Origin: Agrococcus sp. Marseille-P2731
GTDB taxonomy: Bacteria > Actinomycetota > Actinomycetes > Actinomycetales > Microbacteriaceae
Length of the DNA: 64,000 bases
Direction: 5' to 3'
NCBI RefSeq assembly: GCF_900117395.1
Contig: NZ_FPEG01000003.1
Coordinates: 682,001 to 746,000, forward strand
Shown: positions 26,750 through 34,914 of the stretch, one piece after another
Layout: each line of letters begins with the position of its first letter
How positions within the stretch are numbered: the stretch's first letter is position 1
Position numbers and translations under genes: made by a program
Notes under the pieces: generated by a model
The model's input: the letters and a program-made list of their open reading frames with translations, nothing else
What the model was told of the DNA's origin: nothing
Databases searched by the model: none

Positions 26750-28105
26750 TCAGGTGCGGTCGGCGTCGACCGGCAGCTCGAGCACGAACCGCGCGCCGCC
26801 CGCGGGCGAGGTCGTGATCCAGGCGTCGCCGGCGTGCGCCCGCGCGACCTCGCGCACGATCGCCAGCCCCAGGCCGGAGCCGCCGGCGTCGCGCGCCCGT
26901 GACTCGTCGAGGCGCACGAAGCGCTCGAACACCCGCTCGCGCTCGCCCTCGGGCACGCCCGAGCCGTCGTCGTCGACCCAGACCATGCTGCGACCGTCGC
27001 GCACGACCGAGCCGAGCGCGACGCCGTCCCGCGCGTGGCGCAGCGCGTTGTCGACCAGGTTGCGCAGCGCGCGCCCGAGGAGTCGCGCATCCCCCACCAC
27101 CGGGGCGCTGCGCAGCGCAGCGCCGTCGATGCGTCGCCCCAGCGCGCGCACGCGCTGCACCTCGGTCAGCGCGAGGTCGTCGAGGTCGACCGGGCGGCGC
27201 TGGCCCGCCTCGTGCTCGTCGAGCCGCGCGAGCAGCAGCAGGGCCTCGACGATGCCGTGCATGCGCTCGCCCTCGGCGAGCACGACGTCGGCGAGCTCGC
27301 CGGGCGCCGTCGCCTGGGGATGCGTGCGCGAGAGCTCGGCGAACTGCCGCATCGAGGCGAGCGGCGAGCGCAGCTCGTGCGACGCGTCGGCGACGAAGCG
27401 GCGGCGCGCACGCGCTCCCGCCTCGACCCGCCCGAGCATCCGGTTCATGGTCGCCGCGAGCCGGTCGATCTCGTCTCCTCGCCCGCTCGCCGGCAGCCTG
27501 CGGTCGAGCGCGGTCGCGTCGATCGCGTCGACCTCTGCGCGCATCCGGTCCACGGGGTCGAGCGCGCGGCCCACGACGATCCACACCACGGTGCCCACGA
27601 GCACGATCGCGAGCGGCACCGCCACGAGCAGCAGCATCGTCGCGAGCCGCACCGCGTCGTCGATCGCCGACGCGGAGCGGGCGACGACGATCGTGCCTTC
27701 GTCGACCTGCTCGGCGACCACCACGAAGCGCTCGTCGTCGAGCCGCGCCTCGATCGGCTCGAGCGCTGGCGGCTCGGGCAGCTGCGCGGCGGCGTCGGCG
27801 TTGACGACCACGCCCGTCGCCGTGCGCAGCGCCACGAGCACGTCGTCGTCGCGCTGCACGAGCGCGGCGGTCTGGATCGTGCCGGCGTCGACGCCCTCCG
27901 CGAGCGCCGCGAGCTCATCGGTGAGCTGCGCGCCGACCGAGGCGGTCAGCAGCCGATCGAGCGACCAGACGACGGCGACGGCGCCGAGGCTGAGCGCCAC
28001 CGCGACGACCGAGAGGGCGGCGACCAGGATGCGCAGGCGGATGGATGCGCCGCGTCGCGCGCGCCGCGCGCCCGCAGCGGGCTGGCGTGCAGCGGGCTCA
28101 GCCAC
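26750..28105 (-). CDS. sensor histidine kinase
   Basis: A 451-residue membrane sensor kinase. TM1 spans about 24-48 and TM2 about 154-178, bracketing a roughly 100-residue extracellular sensor; HAMP follows (179-231), then the phospho-acceptor box VADASHELRSPLASM with His243 and an HATPase domain with N box and G boxes (DDDGSGVPEGER, GGSGLGLAIV). It phosphorylates the response regulator just upstream; the GTG start overlaps that gene's end. The signal is unknown. Confidence 0.92.
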   Translation of the reverse strand: MAEPAARQPAAGARRARRGASIRLRILVAALSVVAVALSLGAVAVVWSLDRLLTASVGAQLTDELAALAEGVDAGTIQTAALVQRDDDVLVALRTATGVVVNADAAAQLPEPPALEPIEARLDDERFVVVAEQVDEGTIVVARSASAIDDAVRLATMLLLVAVPLAIVLVGTVVWIVVGRALDPVDRMRAEVDAIDATALDRRLPASGRGDEIDRLAATMNRMLGRVEAGARARRRFVADASHELRSPLASMRQFAELSRTHPQATAPGELADVVLAEGERMHGIVEALLLLARLDEHEAGQRRPVDLDDLALTEVQRVRALGRRIDGAALRSAPVVGDARLLGRALRNLVDNALRHARDGVALGSVVRDGRSMVWVDDDGSGVPEGERERVFERFVRLDESRARDAGGSGLGLAIVREVARAHAGDAWITTSPAGGARFVLELPVDADRT

Positions 28106-28775
28106 CGTCGGCCGCCAGCCGATAGCCGGCGCCCCGCACCGTCTGCAGCGCGTCGCGCCCGAACGGCCGGTCGACCTTGCGACGGATGCGCCCGATGTAG
28201 ACCTCGACGATGTTCGGATCGCCCTCGAACTCGTCGGACCACACGTCGTCGAGCAGCTCGCGCTTCGTCACCACCTCGCCGCGGCGCCGCAGCAGCAGCT
28301 CGAGCACGGCGAGCTCGCGCGCGGTGAGCTCGACCTCCGCGTCGCCGCGGTGCACGGTGCGCGCCGCCGGGTCGAGCCGCAGGTCGCCCGCCTCGAGCAC
28401 CGCCGGCCGCTCGCGAGCGCCGCGCCGGGCGAGGGCGCGGATGCGCGCCACGAGCACCGGGAACGAGAACGGCTTCGTGAGCCAGTCGTCGCCACCGGTG
28501 TCGAGTCCCTCGACCTCATCCCACTCGCCGTCCTTGGCGGTCAGGAAGAGCACCGGCGTCCAGTCGCCCTCAGCGCGCATGGTCTGGCAGACGCGGTAGC
28601 CGCTCATGCCGGGCATCATGACGTCGAGCAGCACGATGTCGTAGCTGAACTCCCGCACCCGCCAGAGGCCGTCGACGCCGTCGTGCGCGACATCCACCGT
28701 CATGCCCTCGGCCTGCAGCCCGCGGCGCACGCCGTCGGCGAGGCGCACCTCGTCATCGACCAGCAGCACGCGCAT
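28098..28775 (-). CDS. OmpR/PhoB-type response regulator
   Basis: A 225-residue regulator with an N-terminal receiver domain (acidic pocket DDE at 8-10, phospho-acceptor Asp51 in VLLDVMMPGM, Lys101 in WLTKPF) and a C-terminal winged helix (ELTARELAVLELLLRRRGEVVTKRELLDDVW ... VEVYIGRIRRKV). The ATG at 28775 matches the conserved MRVLLVDDE start. First gene of the operon with the kinase and the PepSY-like protein. Confidence 0.93.
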   Translation of the reverse strand: MRVLLVDDEVRLADGVRRGLQAEGMTVDVAHDGVDGLWRVREFSYDIVLLDVMMPGMSGYRVCQTMRAEGDWTPVLFLTAKDGEWDEVEGLDTGGDDWLTKPFSFPVLVARIRALARRGARERPAVLEAGDLRLDPAARTVHRGDAEVELTARELAVLELLLRRRGEVVTKRELLDDVWSDEFEGDPNIVEVYIGRIRRKVDRPFGRDALQTVRGAGYRLAADGG

Positions 28776-28868
28776 CCCATGATCATCGCGGCTCGAGACT
28801 GACGCGGCGCTGAACAGGCCGGGCAGCTCGTGCCGTGCCGTCGCATCCGCCGCCGCTAGCGTGGTCGC

Positions 28869-29669
28869 ATGACGAGCGGCAGCCTGCACACCACGCACCT
28901 GGGCGAGCACGGCTCGCCCGTCGTCTTCTGCCACGGCCTGTTCGGGCAGGGCAAGAACTGGACGGCGATCGGCAAGGCGCTCGCCGATCGGCACCGCGTG
29001 ACGCTCGTCGACATGCCGAACCACGGGCAGTCGCCGTGGACGGAGCGGCTCGACTACGAGCAGATGGCGGATGCGGTCGCCGACGTGATCGACGAGCCCG
29101 CGACGCTCGTGGGGCACTCGATGGGCGGCAAGGCGGCGATGCTGGCGGCGCTGCGGCACCCAGCGGAGGTCGCGCGACTCGTCGTCGTCGACGTCTCGCC
29201 GGTGGAGTATCGCTCGAGCGACGAGTTCCGCGGCTTCATCGACGCGATGCTCGCGATCGACCTCACCACGATCGCGTCGCGCGGCGAGGCGAGCGCGGCG
29301 CTCGAGTCGGCGGTCCCCGACCCGGGCATCCGCGGGTTCCTGCTGCAGAGCCTGCGTCGCACCACGAGCGCTGAGCAGGAGACGGACGGCAGCGCGGCGT
29401 GGCGCTGGATGCCGAACCTCGAGGTGCTGCGCCGCGACCTCTCGGTGCTGCGCGGCTTCCCCGAGACCGATGCCGTCTACGACGGGCCGGTGCTGTGGAT
29501 CGGCGGCGAGCGGTCGGGCTATGTGCGCGACGAGTTCCGCGACGCGATGGAGGCGCGGTTCCCGAACGTGCGACGCGTGACGGTGCGCGGCGCCGGGCAC
29601 TGGGTGCACTCCGAGCAGCCCGCGATCGTGACCGAGCTGCTCGAGCGCTTCCTCGACGCGGAGGCCTGA
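28869..29669 (+). CDS. alpha/beta hydrolase (YbfF-like esterase)
   Basis: A 266-residue alpha/beta-fold hydrolase. VFCHGLFGQGKNW forms the oxyanion-hole HG, the nucleophile elbow is GHSMGG (Ser about 85) and the catalytic His lies in GAGHWVHSEQP near the C-terminus. MPNHGQSPW after strand 4 and VVDVSPVEY are typical of YbfF-type acyl esterases. A TAGCGT -10 (28857-28862) lies 6 nt before the ATG, so the transcript is probably leaderless. The substrate is unknown. Confidence 0.88.
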   Translation: MTSGSLHTTHLGEHGSPVVFCHGLFGQGKNWTAIGKALADRHRVTLVDMPNHGQSPWTERLDYEQMADAVADVIDEPATLVGHSMGGKAAMLAALRHPAEVARLVVVDVSPVEYRSSDEFRGFIDAMLAIDLTTIASRGEASAALESAVPDPGIRGFLLQSLRRTTSAEQETDGSAAWRWMPNLEVLRRDLSVLRGFPETDAVYDGPVLWIGGERSGYVRDEFRDAMEARFPNVRRVTVRGAGHWVHSEQPAIVTELLERFLDAEA

Positions 29670-29678
29670 CCGCGGGCC

Positions 29679-29707
29679 TTGCGTCACTGGTACCACATTG
29701 ATACCAT
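29679..29707 (+). promoter_or_regulatory. leaderless toxin-antitoxin promoter with operator palindrome
   Basis: TTGCGT (29679-29684), 17 nt, TACCAT (29702-29707), then 6 nt to the antitoxin ATG. The inverted repeat TGGTA-N9-TACCA (29688-29706) spans spacer and -10, and its left half is part of TGGTACCA. This layout fits conditional autorepression by an RHH antitoxin. Confidence 0.65.
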
Positions 29708-29713
29708 CTGGCC

Positions 29714-29917
29714 ATGGCCATGACGCTGCGACTGACGGAGGATGACGAGCGCATCCTCGGCGAGCTTGCCGAAGCCGAGGGCGTGAGCCGCCAAGAAGCG
29801 ACGATCCGCGCGATCAGGGAAGCTGCTGCCCGCCGGGGCCACGAGGATGCCGTGGGCCAGCTGTCGTCCGCGGCGCGCATCCGCTACGCCGCGTTGCTCG
29901 ACCGGCTCGGTCGTTGA
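29714..29917 (+). CDS. ribbon-helix-helix antitoxin of a Doc-type module
   Basis: A 67-residue protein whose N-terminus MAMTLRLTEDDERILGELAEAEGVSRQEATIRAI has the beta-strand, helix, turn and helix pattern of RHH DNA-binding proteins; the C-terminal third would wrap the toxin. It is followed by the Doc-like gene with a TTGA overlap. It most likely binds its own promoter palindrome. A second in-frame ATG two codons on is possible. Confidence 0.85.
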   Translation: MAMTLRLTEDDERILGELAEAEGVSRQEATIRAIREAAARRGHEDAVGQLSSAARIRYAALLDRLGR

Positions 29918-30303
29918 CCGACTACCTGACGACTGAGGACCTGCTGACGCTCGTCTCCGACCTCCGCGTCGGCCCCGTGCGCGACGTCGGGCTGCTCGAG
30001 TCGGCGGCGCGACGTCCGGCGACCACGCTCTGGGGCACCCCCGCGTACGCATCCCTCGAGGAGCAGGCAGGCGCGCTCATCGAATCTCTCGTCCGCGGGC
30101 AACCACTGGTCGACGGCAACAAGCGGCTCGGCTGGCTGGCCCTCGTGGTGTTCCTCGGGCTCAACGGCGTCGAGCTGAACGCCCCCGATGACGACGCCTA
30201 TGACCTGGTCATCGCCATCGCGACAGGCTCCGCCGATGTCGCGGCCACGGCCGCGGCGCTGCGCTCGTGGCGCGAGCACCCGCACCGCATCAGGCAGGAT
30301 TGA
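29914..30303 (+). CDS. Fic/Doc family toxin with substituted catalytic histidine
   Basis: A 129-residue Doc-type protein. The Fic core is recognisable as QPLVDGNKR followed by helix LGWLALVVFLGLNG. The expected motif is HxFx(D)xNKR with a catalytic His; here that position is Gln63 (codon CAA), while Asp67, Asn69, Lys70 and Arg71 are kept. Doc normally phosphorylates EF-Tu. Without the His, kinase or AMP-transfer activity would be expected to be low, so this may be an attenuated toxin. TTG start overlapping the antitoxin stop. Confidence 0.85.
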   Translation: MTDYLTTEDLLTLVSDLRVGPVRDVGLLESAARRPATTLWGTPAYASLEEQAGALIESLVRGQPLVDGNKRLGWLALVVFLGLNGVELNAPDDDAYDLVIAIATGSADVAATAAALRSWREHPHRIRQD

Positions 30304-30307
30304 GGTC

Positions 30308-30910
30308 ATGCCTGCGACCGAAGAGCCCCGTGCGCGCGTCGTGCTCATCGGGGGTGCATCGGGATCCGGCAAGTCCCGCATCGCCGAGCTGAGCGGCCTG
30401 CCGATCCTGCGGCTCGACGACTACTACCGCGAGGGCGACGACCCTGCGCTCCCCCGCCTCGAGTCGGGCGAGGCCGACTGGGATCACCCGGGCTCCTGGC
30501 ACCGCGACCGCGCGCTCGCTGCGCTCGAGGAGCTCGCCCGCACCGGCCGCACGACCGCGCCGGTCTACGACATCTCGCGCAGCGCATCCGTCGGCGCCCA
30601 CGAGGTGACGCTCGGCGGTGCCACGCGCTTCGTGGCGGAGGGGATCTTCGTGGCCGAGGTGGTGGCCGAGGCGGAGCGCCGCGGGATCCTGGCCGATGCG
30701 CTGTGCGTGCGACGCTCGCGCTGGGTGACGATGGGGCTGCGCTTCGCGCGCGATCTGCGCGAGCACCGCAAGAGCCCGGCGTTCCTCGTGAAGCGCGGCA
30801 TGCTGCTCGCGCGGCGCGAGCCCGCGATCGTGGCGCGGCTGACGGATGCCGGGTGCCGGCCCGTGCGCGTGCGGGCGGCTGCGCGCATGCTGGCGTCGTC
30901 ACGCGCCTGA
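30308..30910 (+). CDS. uridine kinase-like P-loop protein
   Basis: A 200-residue P-loop kinase-like protein: Walker A GGASGSGKSRIAE (about 15-27), the acceptor-region LDDYYREGDDP typical of uridine kinases, DWDHPGSW and a FVAEGIF Walker B-like strand. The C-terminal helix is Arg-rich. It starts 4 nt after the Doc stop, so it is in the same transcription direction, but a functional tie to the toxin is not implied. The substrate nucleoside is unproved. Confidence 0.8.
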   Translation: MPATEEPRARVVLIGGASGSGKSRIAELSGLPILRLDDYYREGDDPALPRLESGEADWDHPGSWHRDRALAALEELARTGRTTAPVYDISRSASVGAHEVTLGGATRFVAEGIFVAEVVAEAERRGILADALCVRRSRWVTMGLRFARDLREHRKSPAFLVKRGMLLARREPAIVARLTDAGCRPVRVRAAARMLASSRA

Positions 30911-31013
30911 CGCTTCGACGCGCTCAGCGGTCAGCCGCTGCTCCCTGAACCGGTGCTCGCCGCACGCGCCACCGTATCGAAGGGCCGATTCCCAGCGATC
31001 ACGAAGCAAGGAG

Positions 31014-31040
31014 TTAGCACTCTCCGAGCGAGAGTGCCAA
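31014..31040. promoter_or_regulatory. CIRCE element (HrcA-binding site) upstream of hsp20
   Basis: TTAGCACTC-N9-GAGTGCCAA, matching the CIRCE consensus TTAGCACTC-N9-GAGTGCTAA in 17 of 18 positions. It sits 96 nt before the Hsp20 start. hrcA itself is not in the window. Confidence 0.93.
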
Positions 31041-31135
31041 TCATGGAAGCACCTCGAGATGCGCAGCATCCCGAGCGCCACAGACACCGGAGCCGACGCA
31101 CGGGGCGGCGGCTCACGCACGAGGAGGTGGTTGTC

Positions 31136-31630
31136 ATGGCACTGACCTTCGATCCCTTCCGGGAGATGGACCGCATGGCCGCTCGGCTGCTCACCAGCAG
31201 CGGCACGCAGCGTGCCGCCAGCTGGATGCCGATGGACCTGTATCGCTCCGGCGACGCGTACGTCGTGAACGTCGACCTGCCGGGCGTCGACCCCGGGTCG
31301 ATCGCCCTCGACGTCGACGCCAACACGCTCACCATCCAGGCCGAGCGCACGATCGGGGCGGCGGATGGGTCGCAGTGGCTCGCGCAGGAGCGCCCGGCTG
31401 GGCGCTACGTCCGGCAGCTCGGGCTCGGCACCGACGTCGACCTCGAGCACATCCAGGCGAGCTACGAGCACGGCGTACTGATGCTCACGATCCCGATCGC
31501 CGAGCGCGCCAAGCCCCGCAGGATCACCGTCGAGCAGCGCGACAGCCGCGCGCAGCTCGACGCCGGCTCGTCCGCCGACGACGCCCGGAGCGCGGGCTCG
31601 CCCACGCGGGCGGCCGGAGCGGCCGCCTAG
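31136..31630 (+). CDS. small heat shock protein, Hsp20/alpha-crystallin family
   Basis: A 164-residue ATP-independent holdase. The alpha-crystallin domain runs from about 33 to 135: MDLYRSGDAYVVNVDLPGVDPGSIALDVDANTLTIQAER, then QLGLGTDVDLEHIQASYEHGVLMLTIPIAERAKPRRI with the conserved GVLMLTIP strand. Ala/Asp-rich disordered tail. The ATG at 31136 is chosen for its GAGGAGGTG; an in-frame ATG at 31043 lies right behind CIRCE and is less likely. HrcA control is inferred from the CIRCE element, whereas the dnaK and clpB genes here carry HspR sites. Confidence 0.92.
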   Translation: MALTFDPFREMDRMAARLLTSSGTQRAASWMPMDLYRSGDAYVVNVDLPGVDPGSIALDVDANTLTIQAERTIGAADGSQWLAQERPAGRYVRQLGLGTDVDLEHIQASYEHGVLMLTIPIAERAKPRRITVEQRDSRAQLDAGSSADDARSAGSPTRAAGAAA

Positions 31631-31641
31631 CGACCAACGAT

Positions 31642-31686
31642 GGCCCCGCCGCGAGCGCAGCCGATGCTGCCGACCGCGGCGGGGCC
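31642..31686. terminator. terminator hairpin between hsp20 and convergent membrane gene
   Basis: A perfect 12-bp stem GGCCCCGCCGCG / CGCGGCGGGGCC with a 21-nt loop, directly after the hsp20 stop and before the convergent gene's stop. Confidence 0.75.
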
Positions 31687-31694
31687 CTTCGCGG

Positions 31695-32285
31695 TCAGGC
31701 GGGGTGCGCCATCCGCGCCTCGCGCCTCGCGAGCGCCAGCCAGGTGCGCGGGCCGGCGAGCCAGCCGATCAGCCACGAGAGGGCGATCGACAGCACGACC
31801 CACGACGAGGCGATGATCCAGAAGCCGACGACGCCGGTCAGCAGCGTCAGGAGGCCGAGCATCCAGCTCGACAGCGTCGAGAGCACGGCCTGCAGGCCGG
31901 TGCCGAGCGCGGCGCCCCTGAACGTCACGGCCGCCGCGCCCACGACGCCGGCCGCGCGCATCCGCCTGGTGCTGAGCCAGCAGCCGGGCGCGCCCGCCGC
32001 GACCGCCACCAGCACCAGGGCGAGCACGAGCGGCACGAGCCAGCCCGGGTCGAGCTGTTCGATCCAGTCGACCACGCGCAGCCCCCACTCGACATCGTCG
32101 AAGAGGTCGATGATCGCCCAGCGCAGGAAGGCCGCGACGAGGGCAGCGACGAGCAGCCCCCAGAAGAGCCCTGCGCCCGCAGCCACGAAGCCCAGCCCGA
32201 CCCCGCCCGCCGCGCGCACAGCGGCACGCTGCGGCGCGCTCAGCGGATCCGGGGGCGCGATCTGCCGCGCACGCCTCGGCGTCAT
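31695..32285 (-). CDS. multi-pass membrane protein, unknown function
   Basis: A 196-residue protein with four or five predicted membrane helices (about 25-55, 78-98, 105-125 and 140-185). No motif is recognised. It overlaps the upstream membrane gene stop by ATGA and is the last of three consecutive membrane genes lying downstream of hspR. I infer that these three form one transcription unit that might be read through from the heat-shock operon. Confidence 0.72.
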   Translation of the reverse strand: MTPRRARQIAPPDPLSAPQRAAVRAAGGVGLGFVAAGAGLFWGLLVAALVAAFLRWAIIDLFDDVEWGLRVVDWIEQLDPGWLVPLVLALVLVAVAAGAPGCWLSTRRMRAAGVVGAAAVTFRGAALGTGLQAVLSTLSSWMLGLLTLLTGVVGFWIIASSWVVLSIALSWLIGWLAGPRTWLALARREARMAHPA

Positions 32286-33538
32286 CGCTGCGCCGCTTCG
32301 GCCCGCCCGGTCGCGAGCTCTGCCTCGTCGCGGGCACGTGCGGCGGCCTCCTCCTCGGCGGCGAGCGCGCGCAGGTCGACGCGCGGTCGCGACTGCGAGA
32401 GGAACAGCCAACCGAAGAGCATGCCGACGAGGCCGGTCAGCACGACCGCGATGCCGAGCTCCCAGAACAGCGCCGTCCACAGCGTGCCGACCGTGAACGA
32501 TGCGCTCGAGCTCGCGAGCATGGCGAACACCGCACCGATGAGCGCGATGGGCCACAGCATGAGCCCGATGAGGCCGGTCGCCGCCGTGGTGCACAGCCAG
32601 GCGAGCCAGGTCGAGCGGTGAGGCTTCGTGAGCCCGGCCGACGCCGACCACATCGCCTGCACGAGCCAGCCGCCGGCGAGCAGGCCGCCCCCGATGAGCA
32701 GCCCGATGAGCGCGGTCGCCCAGATGCGGTCGGGCATGGTCCAGCGGGCGACGATCGCGGTGAAGGAGTCGGTCTCGAAGTCGCCGCCGTCGCCGCCGGT
32801 GTGCAGCAGCAGCGCGAAGCCCGCGATCAGGATGCCTGCGGTGAGCAGGTGCGTGGCGAGCGCCATGAGCGTCTGCCCCAGCCACGAGCTGAGCAGGGCC
32901 GCGCGGCGCTGGCGTGCCGACCACGTCACCCTCGGCGGGAGCATCATCACCATGTGCTGCGGCGGCGGGCCGTAGCCGTACGGGCTCGGCGCATAGGGGC
33001 CGGGCGCTGGGCGCACCTGCTGCGGCGGCGGGCCGTAGCCGTACGGGCCCGGCGGGTAGGGGCCGGGTGCCGGCTGCGCTTGCTGCACCTGCTGCGGCGG
33101 CAGCCGATATCCCTGCTGCGGCGCGGCGTGGACGACCTGCGCGCCGCCGAACGGCATCCCTGCCACCGGGTTCTGCACCTGCCAGCCGGTCGGCACGAAG
33201 CGCTGCGGCATCGCCTCGGCGACTGCCGGCACGAAGCCCGGCGGCATCAGCTGCCCGGGCATGCCGAGGCCCGGGTTCGCGATCGGCAGGCCGTGGGGCC
33301 CCACGACGCCGAGCCGCTCGCGCCTGGCCCTCGCGCGCTCCTCGGCGCGCGTCTCGACGGTCGTCGTCGGCACGAGCGCGTCCCGCCGCGCCGCGGCCCG
33401 GTCGGCCCTGCGCTTCGCTCGACCCGAGGCGGCAGCGCGTGCCGCAGCGTCAGCGGGCACCGGGCTGTCGGCACCGGGCGGGGGCGGTGCGCCGGTGCCG
33501 GGCTCCGGCGGCCCGGGGACGGGTCGAGGGTCGGGCAC
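32282..33538 (-). CDS. proline-rich membrane protein, unknown function
   Basis: A 418-residue protein with a disordered N-terminal half rich in Pro, Gly, Gln and Tyr (two near-identical PYGYGPPPQ units around residues 190-225) and a C-terminal half with about five membrane helices. The layout resembles actinobacterial proteins with a cytoplasmic proline-rich tail, but I assign no family. The GTG at 33538 is my choice, since longer versions would read through the upstream gene; start confidence is moderate. A Glu/Ala-rich helix closes the protein. Confidence 0.68.
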   Translation of the reverse strand: MPDPRPVPGPPEPGTGAPPPPGADSPVPADAAARAAASGRAKRRADRAAARRDALVPTTTVETRAEERARARRERLGVVGPHGLPIANPGLGMPGQLMPPGFVPAVAEAMPQRFVPTGWQVQNPVAGMPFGGAQVVHAAPQQGYRLPPQQVQQAQPAPGPYPPGPYGYGPPPQQVRPAPGPYAPSPYGYGPPPQHMVMMLPPRVTWSARQRRAALLSSWLGQTLMALATHLLTAGILIAGFALLLHTGGDGGDFETDSFTAIVARWTMPDRIWATALIGLLIGGGLLAGGWLVQAMWSASAGLTKPHRSTWLAWLCTTAATGLIGLMLWPIALIGAVFAMLASSSASFTVGTLWTALFWELGIAVVLTGLVGMLFGWLFLSQSRPRVDLRALAAEEEAAARARDEAELATGRAEAAQR

Positions 33539-33546
33539 GATCGCGA

Positions 33547-34401
33547 TCAGCCCTCCCCGCCCGCCGGCACTCCGGTCACCACCGTCGCGCGGAAGGCGGA
33601 CGCCATCCACCGCCACACGAGCAGTCCCGCGATCACCGCGATCGCCACGACCGCGGCGAGCACCAGCAGCGCGAGCATCGGGCTCACCACGGCGCCAGCC
33701 GCCCCGCCGTCGCCGAGCTGCAGCACCAGCGCCGTGAGCGCCACCGCCTGCAGCAGGCCGGCGAGCCCGAGGCCCGTCGGCACGGCCGTGAGCGTGACGA
33801 GCACGGGGCGGAACACCCCGTGCGCCCGCAGCACGAGCCAAGACAGCAGCATGCCGACGAGGATCAGCCCGCCGCCGGCGACGAGCAGCCAGACCGACCC
33901 GGCGTCGAGCGCGATCGCCGCGTCGCCAGCGGCGGAGCCGCCGAGCGCGAGCGCCCGCTCATCGGCGATGAGCAAGCCCGTCAGCGCCTCGGCCACGGGC
34001 GCGATGACCCTGATGGAGAACCATGCCACGACCGGCAGCAAGAGCGCGATGAGGCCGAGCGACACGAGCGGCAGCCCGAGCGCACCGGCGATCGAGGCAC
34101 CGCGCCTGGCGCGGCGCGTCAGCTTCGGACGCTGCACCTGCACGCGCTCGACGGTGACCTGCGGGTGCCGGATGCGCTCGGTGGCGTCGGGCACGTCCGC
34201 GGGCGAGATCGTGATCCGCGCAGGCAGCTCGCCGTCGCCCTGCGCGGCAGGCTCCACCTGCTCAGCGCGCGTCGGCGTCGCCGCCGCCGTGCGAGGCGCC
34301 CCGCTCGAGCGCCGCGGACGTGCCTCGCCGTCGTCGAGCGGCAGCGGGATGGGCGCCGACGCGTCGCGTGGCACGGGCTTCGGCCTCGGGGTCTCGTCCA
34401 C
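33547..34401 (-). CDS. multi-pass membrane protein, unknown function
   Basis: A 284-residue protein: about 105 hydrophilic residues, then a basic segment (KLTRRARRG) and four predicted helices (about 103-125, 155-180, 190-210 and 235-262). No domain is recognised. It lies 78 bp downstream of hspR on the same strand. GTG at 34401 chosen (an in-frame GTG two codons earlier is equally possible). Confidence 0.7.
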   Translation of the reverse strand: MDETPRPKPVPRDASAPIPLPLDDGEARPRRSSGAPRTAAATPTRAEQVEPAAQGDGELPARITISPADVPDATERIRHPQVTVERVQVQRPKLTRRARRGASIAGALGLPLVSLGLIALLLPVVAWFSIRVIAPVAEALTGLLIADERALALGGSAAGDAAIALDAGSVWLLVAGGGLILVGMLLSWLVLRAHGVFRPVLVTLTAVPTGLGLAGLLQAVALTALVLQLGDGGAAGAVVSPMLALLVLAAVVAIAVIAGLLVWRWMASAFRATVVTGVPAGGEG

Positions 34402-34479
34402 GGCCACATTGTGGCACTGCTGGAGCGCGGGCGCCTGGTGCAGACGTCGGCGCACGCGGCCGCGGCCGGTCGCCGCGGC

Positions 34480-34914
34480 TCAGAGGTGGCGCTGCGGCCG
34501 CCAGAGCACGACCTGGCCCGGCTTCGCGGGCCGCGCGCCGGCGCGCAGCGTCGTGATGCCCGCGTGACCCGCCGCGAACACGCGGCGGCCCGCCTGCTGC
34601 ATCACCGCATCCGCCAGCGCGCTCTCGAGCTGCCGCACGCGTGCGCGCAGCTCGCGGTTCTCGTCGCTCATCTCGAGGATCCGGCGGATGCCCTCGAGCG
34701 AGACGCCCTCGCCCGAGAGCAACTGCACCTGCTTGAGGCGTCCGACGTCGCGCATCGAGTAGCGGCGCGTGTTGCCCGCCGTGCGAGCGGGCTCGACGAG
34801 CCCCAACCGGTCGTACTGCCGCAGGGTCTGGGCGTGCAGGCCGGCCAGCTCGGCGGCCGCCGCGATCGAGAAGATCGGCGACGCCTCGTCGAGGCCCTCC
34901 GGCACGCCCAGCAT
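34480..34914 (-). CDS. hspR: heat shock repressor HspR (MerR family)
   Basis: A 144-residue MerR-family repressor: winged helix FSIAAAAELAGLHAQTLRQYDRLGLVEPART, wing NTRRYSMRDVGRLKQVQLL, then a coiled-coil helix and a basic C-terminus. HspR binds HAIR sequences together with DnaK as co-repressor. It is the last gene of dnaK-grpE-dnaJ-hspR, overlapping dnaJ by TGATG, the standard actinobacterial order. Its targets in this window are the HAIR boxes before dnaK and clpB. Confidence 0.95.
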   Translation of the reverse strand: MLGVPEGLDEASPIFSIAAAAELAGLHAQTLRQYDRLGLVEPARTAGNTRRYSMRDVGRLKQVQLLSGEGVSLEGIRRILEMSDENRELRARVRQLESALADAVMQQAGRRVFAAGHAGITTLRAGARPAKPGQVVLWRPQRHL

